From assembly GCF_900198195.1 (NCBI RefSeq), contig NZ_LT899436.1, positions 2,881,001-2,945,000 of the forward strand: a stretch of DNA of 64,000 nucleotides, read 5' to 3'. Of this stretch, positions 61,001 through 64,000 are shown one piece after another. The translations under genes were made by a program, and so were the position numbers. The first letter of the stretch is position 1; the number at the start of each line of letters is the position of its first letter. The notes below the pieces were generated by a model that was not told the origin of the DNA, ran no database searches, and saw nothing but the letters and a program-made list of their open reading frames with translations. The stretch comes from Tenacibaculum jejuense. Its GTDB lineage: Bacteria; Bacteroidota; Bacteroidia; Flavobacteriales; Flavobacteriaceae.

Positions 61001-63338
61001 CTGAAGTTAGAACCTGCCACCTTACAGTTGTCGGTGAACCTACACCTGTCGGTATTGTTCTTGAATCTGCGCTACCACACAAATAAATTTCTGCTAGTTC
61101 TAAAGTTGTATCGTTTACACAAGTAACAACTCTGTCTGCTGAAGGTATGATTGGATTTGTACCTGAACCAAATGGTCCAACTTCAAAAGTTTCATCAAAA
61201 GGAACACAAGCTGATGGTGATCCTGATGGATTTGTTTTCGTTACTGTATAAGTACCTGTTGCACTTACTGTTATTGTTCTAGTTGATGCTTCATCTCCTG
61301 AGGCAATTATATTACCTGAATCATCTCTCCATTCATAATTTGCAAATCCAGCACCAGCTGTTAAATCAACTGTTGCTCCACACAAAGAAACATTTTGAGT
61401 AAAATTATTACAACTAGCAATATCTACTAAGAAGTTTGTAGAACCTGCTATACCAAAATTACATGCATCTATACCAGATACACTAGGACTTAAACTTACA
61501 GAAACACCTCCAGTTCGACCATCGTAGCTAGCTTCTGCTACATTTTCTACTATATTAGAACAAACATCAGTTAATAAACTACAATCTGTTACTACTTGAA
61601 CATGGAAACGTATGTTATGGACCGCACCACCTTCTTCTACAAGAGAATCATCTACTTCAAATGTTAATACTCCCCTAAATCCATTTAATGAAGAAGGAGG
61701 ATCATAACCTGCTAATGTTACACCAGGTGGTGTAATTACGTCTGCTGGAACTAAATTTACATTTCTTGGTAAAATATCTCTAATTGTAGTATTAACTGCA
61801 TCATCAGTTCCTGTATTTTGAAAGGATACATTGTACCATAAATCACCTCCAAGACCAACAGTTGCTCCAGCTAAATCATTACCTGCATTATCATCAACAG
61901 TCTTAACTAACTGAATAACAGGTTCTATAATTTCAATTGCAAAAACATTTAGAAAAGGCCAATACACATCACCACCGGTGGTGAATGTAGCATCTAAACT
62001 AGATTGATTATTTCCAATATTGATATTTAGAGGATTGTCTACATTAAATAAATCTACATCAAAACCTAAAGTATTCTCACTATCTGGGTTTCGAGATGTA
62101 GTATGTGCATCGTATTGTGTTATACTACCATTAAAAAAGTTATTTACTGGATTTGTAGTTGGTGTACTTACGTTTACTTGAGCTCCAGCTGTATTTCTAA
62201 TTTGAAAATTATCTCCTGAAATAAAATTATCTCCTTCTAAAGCAGCTGTTAAAAATTGTGCACGCACTGGTCCAGAAGGAATAGTGTTAAATCCTGTGAA
62301 ATTTACTGTAGCTGCATTTGAACCATCAATGGTTGCAAATCCATCGAATAGTGAAATATTCTTACTTGATTCCGTTTCATTTTCATAAACAATAACCATT
62401 ACCCAACCAGCAGAACCACCTAATCCGTTGTTTCTATCCCAACCTGTTGTTGCTCTAATATTACCAGCAAAATAATCACCATTTGGATTAGAAAGTCCTT
62501 GAACCATAGAAGTTACATCCTTGTAACAGACATAAGGTCGTTGCGTTGCAATACCACTATCATAAAGAACTTCATCACTAGTGATATCTTGATAAGGTTG
62601 CCCTGGTAATTTAAATTTTATATCTCTATAGTCACCTGGTCTTGCGTTTTCTGTTTCCCAAGTTTCATATGGAAATACTGCTGCCCAATATAAACTTGCA
62701 TGAACAACTCTTGAACAGTCAGGTAGATTTAAAGTAGATTTTGAAGATGAAAACGTATCGGCATTCCCCGTTATGCCTTCTATATCATCTATATCAATAT
62801 AATCCATAAAATAATCCCCATTGTTAAACTGGGCATCATTTAAGCTTGTAAAAAACGCTCTTCCACAACCATTTACAAAACTAACTATATATAAGTCATC
62901 TCCAGCTGCATTGTTAGGATGTGGTACGTTAGCATCTATATTTTGTGAAGTAGCAGTGTAAGTGAAATCTCTATATCGGTTCCCACAACGATCTGTAAAT
63001 CTCCTTGTTGTAGCACTTCTCGTATACCTTGTGAAATCCTGATAATCTCTATTTAAGATATTATTACCTACAAAAGTAATATTACCTCTTAGGTTAATAC
63101 CTCCAACAGGTAATCTTCTTTCTGCGAAGGTAACATCTGGTCTTCTCCTTGCCATTAAATTATTTGGTGGAGTTTCAGATATACCTTTTTTCACAGTTGC
63201 ATCTGGATTAAGGCTTTCTCTAGTTTCTTTAGAGAATTTTTGAACTTTATACTTTACCTGCGTCTGATTTTGTTCTTCTTGAGAAAAACCAAACAATAGA
63301 GTAAAAGCTGCGAATAGAAAAAGTAATTTTTTTTTCAT
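48489..63338 (-). CDS. sprB: SprB-like giant gliding adhesin, N-terminal part
   Basis: 4949 codons from a true start. The signal peptide is MKKKLLFLFAAFTLLFGFSQ. An N-terminal non-repeat region (~60-470) is followed by a DUF11-like domain (~480-600, IQLVKTVDDNAGNDLAGATV), then many SprB modules. A lectin-like insert sits at ~1515-1695. The four 562-aa units span ~1700-3943. More modules follow, and the 653-aa-unit block begins at ~4751. The frame ends in the broken copy. With the C-terminal part the gene spans about 23.6 kb (~7,860 codons); F. johnsoniae SprB is about 6,500 aa. SprB is a mobile cell-surface adhesin that drives gliding. sprF follows. Confidence 0.93.
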   Translation of the reverse strand: MKKKLLFLFAAFTLLFGFSQEEQNQTQVKYKVQKFSKETRESLNPDATVKKGISETPPNNLMARRRPDVTFAERRLPVGGINLRGNITFVGNNILNRDYQDFTRYTRSATTRRFTDRCGNRYRDFTYTATSQNIDANVPHPNNAAGDDLYIVSFVNGCGRAFFTSLNDAQFNNGDYFMDYIDIDDIEGITGNADTFSSSKSTLNLPDCSRVVHASLYWAAVFPYETWETENARPGDYRDIKFKLPGQPYQDITSDEVLYDSGIATQRPYVCYKDVTSMVQGLSNPNGDYFAGNIRATTGWDRNNGLGGSAGWVMVIVYENETESSKNISLFDGFATIDGSNAATVNFTGFNTIPSGPVRAQFLTAALEGDNFISGDNFQIRNTAGAQVNVSTPTTNPVNNFFNGSITQYDAHTTSRNPDSENTLGFDVDLFNVDNPLNINIGNNQSSLDATFTTGGDVYWPFLNVFAIEIIEPVIQLVKTVDDNAGNDLAGATVGLGGDLWYNVSFQNTGTDDAVNTTIRDILPRNVNLVPADVITPPGVTLAGYDPPSSLNGFRGVLTFEVDDSLVEEGGAVHNIRFHVQVVTDCSLLTDVCSNIVENVAEASYDGRTGGVSVSLSPSVSGIDACNFGIAGSTNFLVDIASCNNFTQNVSLCGATVDLTAGAGFANYEWRDDSGNIIASGDEASTRTITVSATGTYTVTKTNPSGSPSACVPFDETFEVGPFGSGTNPIIPSADRVVTCVNDTTLELAEIYLCGSADSRTIPTGVGSPTTVRWQVLTSGTTPTPHPTCPDVGGTWVDVATDANSTTRTFSDAGQYRLIVEEPGGCFERYYFNVFKGTVNPTIVTEDIICSTDGSITINNVPAGYEYAVVPAGDPAPGAGAYQTSNIFPISTAGNYDVYIRNVAISCVFPYPDQSVGIVGIDVDVTTTPILCAGDTGEIDVQINSPTSGQFIYNITSGGSVVSSFGPTTDRSRTFPITTSGTYTVEITSTTSSCSYSETLPAITVPPALNLNATNSKNIDCSNGVIDLSASGGTPGASGYTYALWSYTPATGATKAAISYSAVTDIPATYNATTFEGFTTSTTYNIPTGSEGTYEFIVVDDNNCTQTSSPVTIILEEPLQFSETHTDATCSGNTDGTITINTESPPGLLAYSLEYSNDGGTTYQASSSFTALAPGDYTITIRATKGRSVCSYTVGPINIANPSSPTSSASLTQDSTCTQPNGIITFTTATGGSGSGYQYSVDNGVTWQFSNVFNNITPGTYNLQVRDSNGCSNPVLPAIVVDPHPVIPDFTNTIDYNCDGTATVTLIAPATPSLTYTYSIDGGTPQASNVFTNVNPAAHTFTVRADRACPRDFIINVLQNQQFNGSIVSSTNSECNSSNNGSITIQANNFNGGSYEYSIDGGASWSSTGDNPFRIVGVAAGTHNVRIRETSGTIICELDLGDVTITEPTPLNVTGTITTSPDCNGGTATIDVQGSGGTPPYEYSIDNGTTWQTSTVFSGLAPGTYTVNIRDGNNCTECGCSTDPFTNGSFESVPSGITTFRIFDENQLDGWDSTASNNRVEIWRDGNQGVPASDGDYFAELNADEASALYQEFCTIPGDIINWSLDHRGRSGTDVAEVRIGGDLVTANFTQTMSDGNTTWGTYSGSYTVPVGQTTTVISFVAISTASGRLSIGNFIDNVRMTVNAVGCVPFEVDIPTPSNPTHVATPTVCYNGSNGEISVTASGGSGSDYNFSIDNGASWSVPSPASSTFVFTGLTPGSYEVLVRDGFGCVSLASTEVINPVLTATVATSPVTCNDGSVTITASGGNNSYEYSVVTSGGATNYVSSNTFPITTGGSYDISVRDGLGCIYNETITVGSVANPSVVVTPTQPSCSGDSGAINISISDGVADYTVTVTSTGTAIATATSSDVIRNYTGLSDGDYEFVITDGNGCSSAPVSVTIAAPTALTSTASLTQNYTCVQNGQITFTGAMGGTPPYSYGVNGVYSSDLVYNNLTEGTYVLTVRDDNGCEISLPNIVIDPLPALPTFSSSVSYECNGDGNISITPVDPSYTYTLGGTTNSTGVFPGLTNGNYTITVDYGRACTTDVIVTVLDNQELLGSVSKLTDAVCNGDTNGSIEISASNFGSSFEFSTDGGTSWSAPVSTSPVVVNTLGSGSYDVRIRTTVNGTQCDISLGSVTITEPAPVVASGSITQDPTCNPAVGATITPSATGGTGPYTYQLDSTGAFQSGPFTDVAVGSHTIIAMDSNGCLSPASAPINVVAPSNPTHVATPTVCYNGSNGEISVTASGGSGSDYNFSIDNGASWSVPSPASSTFVFTGLIPGSYEVLVRDGFGCVSLASTEVINPVLTATVATSPVTCNDGSVTITASGGNNSYEYSVVTSGGATNYVSSNTFPITTGGSYDVSVRDGLGCIYNETITVGSIVNPSVVVTPTQPSCSGDSGAINISISDGVADYTVTVTSTGTAIATATSSDVIRNYTGLSDGDYEFVITDGNGCSSAPVSVTIAAPTALTSTASLTQNYTCVQNGQITFTGAMGGTSPYSYGVNGVYSSDLVYNNLTEGTYVLTVRDDNGCEISLPNIVIDPLPALPTFSSSVSYECNGDGNISITPVDPSYTYTLGGTTNSTGVFPGLTNGNYTITVDYGRACTTDVIVTVLDNQELLGSVSKLTDAVCNGDTNASIEISASNFGSSFEFSTDGGTSWSAPVSTSPVVVNTLGAGNYDVRIRTTVNGTQCDISLGSVTITEPAPVVASGSITQDPTCNPAVGATITPSATGGTGPYTYQLDSTGAFQSGPFTDVAVGSHTIIAMDSNGCLSPASAPINVVAPSNPTHVATPTVCYNGSNGEISVTASGGSGSDYNFSIDNGASWSVPSPASSTFVFTGLTPGSYEVLVRDGFGCVSLASTEVINPVLTATVATSPVTCNDGSVTITASGGNNSYEYSVVTSGGATNYVSSNTFPITTGGSYDISVRDGLGCIYNETITVGSVANPSVVVTPTQPSCSGDSGAINISISDGVADYTVTVTSTGTAIATATSSDVIRNYTGLSDGDYEFVITDGNGCSSAPVSVTIAAPTALTSTASLTQNYTCVQNGQITFTGAMGGTPPYSYGVNGVYSSDLVYNNLTEGTYVLTVRDDNGCEISLPNIVIDPLPALPTFSSSVSYECNGDGNISITPVDPSYTYTLGGTTNSTGVFPGLTNGNYTITVDYGRACTTDVIVTVLDNQELLGSVSKLTDAVCNGDTNGSIEISASNFGSSFEFSTDGGTSWSAPVSTSPVVVNTLGAGNYDVRIRTTVNGTQCDISLGSVTITEPAPVVASGSITQDPTCNPAVGATITPSATGGTGPYTYQLDSTGAFQSGPFTDVAVGSHTIIAMDSNGCLSPASAPINVVAPSNPTHVATPTVCYNGSNGEISVTASGGSGSDYNFSIDNGASWSVPSPASSTFVFTGLIPGSYEVLVRDGFGCVSLASTEVINPVLTATVATSPVTCNDGSVTITASGGNNSYEYSVVTSGGATNYVSSNTFPITTGGSYDVSVRDGLGCIYNETITVGSIVNPSVVVTPTQPSCSGDSGAINISISDGVADYTVTVTSTGTAIATATSSDVIRNYTGLSDGDYEFVITDGNGCSSAPVSVTIAAPTALISTASLTQNYTCVQNGQITFTGAMGGTSPYSYGVNGVYSSDLVYNNLTEGTYVLTVRDDNGCEISLPNIVIDPLPALPTFSSSVSYECNGDGNISITPVDPSYTYTLGGTTNSTGVFPGLTNGNYTITVDYGRACTTDVIVTVLDNQELLGSVSKLTDAVCNGDTNASIEISASNFGSSFEFSTDGGTSWSAPVSTSPVVVNTLGAGNYDVRIRTTVNGTQCDISLGSVTITEPAPVVASGSITQDPTCNPAVGATITPSATGGTGPYTYQLDSTGAFQSGPFTDVAVGSHTIIAMDSNGCLSPASAPINVVGPATVVFTATPTACFDGTNGEIVVNVTSGNGDYQYILNGGAPQTPGTSTFTFTGLGAGSYTIDVVDGRGCTNTQLVRVINEQLTASVDIIDASCNDGSITVNALGGTGAGTYVYSVTLANAGTPADATFSNTNPIALSGNTYDVYVRDNNGNSGYCEFLLEDVIVNTLTNVSISLTDTQPTCNGDTGSIEVVISDGLSPHDLSITDGSTTTNVNDFTGTNYTFNSLPAGNYTVSITDDLGCTDTASVTLTDPPVLTANIDPILPACGTPFVGNESLFGFEFSGFPSVAPYTLEFSSDNGATWQTSPTFTGINQGTIVNPVIRIVDGATVRCLTTFPPYTIPFNVEGLIVDPVANPATCAGGFSVTVEAINGAPPFEFAIDDPTVWFPADASGSPDPTRTRTFSGLTPGLTYTFYVRDASGCIEENNEDVYDTFTPGVLLVGTATSDDCAGGPPDTGSITFTITNTSGDLSDPFDYTLYRRDDVTNAGVAVPGFTGITQNGFADITVSGLGEGRYYIETTSSPSGCMFGSEDVQIIEGVPISGDLTVVNDITCDTPGVVRIDNVVGGFPPYTFTLGTVTNATATLSGNTVEVAFADVTTITSPVDVSVIITDSNGNSCTTTLGPETLTVSQPPVLEVADVTSSTCSTDKSITITTANGVQTIGGTAPYQYSIDGGTTYSAPTSDTSFTESGLAPGNYNVIIRDANGCTSTTVPVTLYEELDFNLAIQQNLNCTPGEAIIRITVASGVDLGATGNFTYTINGVAPTADPALTSGTISGTDTFEDHIVTTDGTYEVVVTDVPSGCSVTRRITVNPVILPDFTALAIDNGNCNGSNEGIIEMVAVDNGLLPLSYEINGTLTAGGTFTATTTTTQFTGLAPGDYVVTATGTNGCTSNSATITITELPVVNFTTAPVVTGFGCTTDNNTDSAVVTVNASDVSGGSGNYVRVEFVYDNGTAATGDDITQDGTSFSFTTSNVLGGNVSITVFDDEGCSANTTAFIPAFQCVNK
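51508..58238 (-). repeat. Four 1686-bp tandem repeats in ABAB order
   Basis: Equivalent points recur at 52508, 54194, 55880 and 57566, always 1686 bases (562 aa) apart. Units 1 and 3 share one set of variants and units 2 and 4 another: FTGL(T/I)PGSYEV, GS(VA/IV)NPSVV, GG T(P/S)PYSYG, DTN(G/A)SIEI. The block therefore also reads as two copies of a 3372-bp dimer. Edges: homology begins at GGATTTGAAGGTG (58238) and ends at ACAACATTTATTGG (51508). Confidence 0.95.
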
Positions 63339-63461
63339 CTTTGGGGATTTATGCTTTTCTATAAAAAACTTGTAATCAAAAACTTATAAAACTAAAAAAT
63401 AGGGTTCGCTTAAATATAATCATTTTTTATGACATATTTAAATCCTTATTGTTTGTACATT

Positions 63462-64000
63462 TTATCGTACATGAACAATATTCTTCCTATCATAATACGA
63501 ATTATTTAAATTATTATTATATAATTTCAAAATTTCTTGTTTGTCTTGTGTCTTATGAATGTAAACATGTCTATATCCTGTTTTAGGGTTAAGGAAATAA
63601 CCTGCTTTAATTCCATCTTTCTCTAGTTCATCTAATAACCTATCTGCATAAGGTTTTTTCGAGAACACACCTATTTGCATGTAATACCCAGGAGCTACAC
63701 CTTCAGTTACTTGCATCGTTTGTATACGTGCTCTAGGCTGAGTTTTCGGCACTTTATACGTCTCACCTTCAGGACCTAACGTAACTTTCATCACATAAAC
63801 TCTATCTTTAGATGAAGATGTGTTTCCTCCACCAGAAACAGTAATTTCACCTAGTCCTGTATCTTCATCACTATCACTTTCTGCTTCATTTTTAATTGCT
63901 CCATTGATATCATCTCTCTGTTCTTCAGCATCTTCCTCTTTAGCATGACGATCGATGTAAACTACGTACACATTAAATTTAGGATCTCTAACATATCTAG
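63462..64000 (-). CDS. SPOR-domain protein, 5' part cut by the window edge
   Basis: The frame is open to the window end and starts outside; the internal GTG at 63971 is not a real start. The visible part reads RYVRDPKFNVYVVYIDRHAK, then an acidic linker (EESDSDEDTGLG-like). The C-terminus is a SPOR-type domain, YYMQIGVFSKKPYADRLLDE, followed by LEKDGIKAGYFLNPKTGYRH. SPOR domains bind denuded peptidoglycan. It lies 123 bases upstream of the adhesin gene on the same strand. F. johnsoniae has sprC and sprD upstream of sprB, so it may be the positional counterpart of sprD; this is inference. Confidence 0.75.
   Translation of the reverse strand, partial: RYVRDPKFNVYVVYIDRHAKEEDAEEQRDDINGAIKNEAESDSDEDTGLGEITVSGGGNTSSSKDRVYVMKVTLGPEGETYKVPKTQPRARIQTMQVTEGVAPGYYMQIGVFSKKPYADRLLDELEKDGIKAGYFLNPKTGYRHVYIHKTQDKQEILKLYNNNLNNSYYDRKNIVHVR

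Overview
The window looks like a chromosomal segment of a marine-type member of the Flavobacteriaceae (Bacteroidota). The reasons are low G+C, A-rich leaders instead of strong Shine-Dalgarno sites, TTTG-N19-TAnnTTTG promoters, many lipoproteins, and a type IX secretion/gliding locus (SprF plus a giant SprB-like adhesin with a CHU_C-type C-terminus). A Tenacibaculum-like genus is plausible but is only an impression. No rRNA, tRNA, CRISPR array, prophage or insertion sequence was recognised.

1-7450: molybdenum cofactor and nitrate assimilation. moeA, a short ModE-like regulator and mobA run rightward. A nitrate reductase fused to an NAD(P)H reductase, followed by a rubredoxin-tailed protein, runs leftward. 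Between them lies an unlisted 53-codon gene for a double-glycine-leader peptide with four cysteines.

7450-29200: mostly core genes (valS, murB, lipA, queE, a PLP aminotransferase, a cysteine-synthase-family enzyme, a HerA-like ATPase). Mixed in are envelope lipoproteins, a sulfatase/YHYH/MORN/SCO operon, and a small-Cys-protein/ECF sigma/Nramp-like operon.

29200-33700: the most unusual non-repeat region. It has strong hairpins, two tiny transcription units each with its own promoter and terminator, about 400 bases of structured apparently untranslated sequence, a 77-aa Gly-rich lipoprotein, a TPR histidine kinase, its response regulator, and an 11-copy 7-bp tandem repeat.

33700-38700: a leftward housekeeping operon: pseudouridine synthase, tgt, an LptF/G-type permease, an EamA transporter, accA.

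38700-64000: the gliding/T9SS adhesin locus. A SPOR-domain protein (cut by the window edge), an SprB-like gene of about 23.6 kb, and sprF all run leftward. The adhesin holds two blocks of near-identical long repeats (4 x 1686 bp in an ABAB pattern, and about 3.6 x 1959 bp). Its frame is broken at several points inside one copy of the second block, either by real mutation or by assembly error in repeats.
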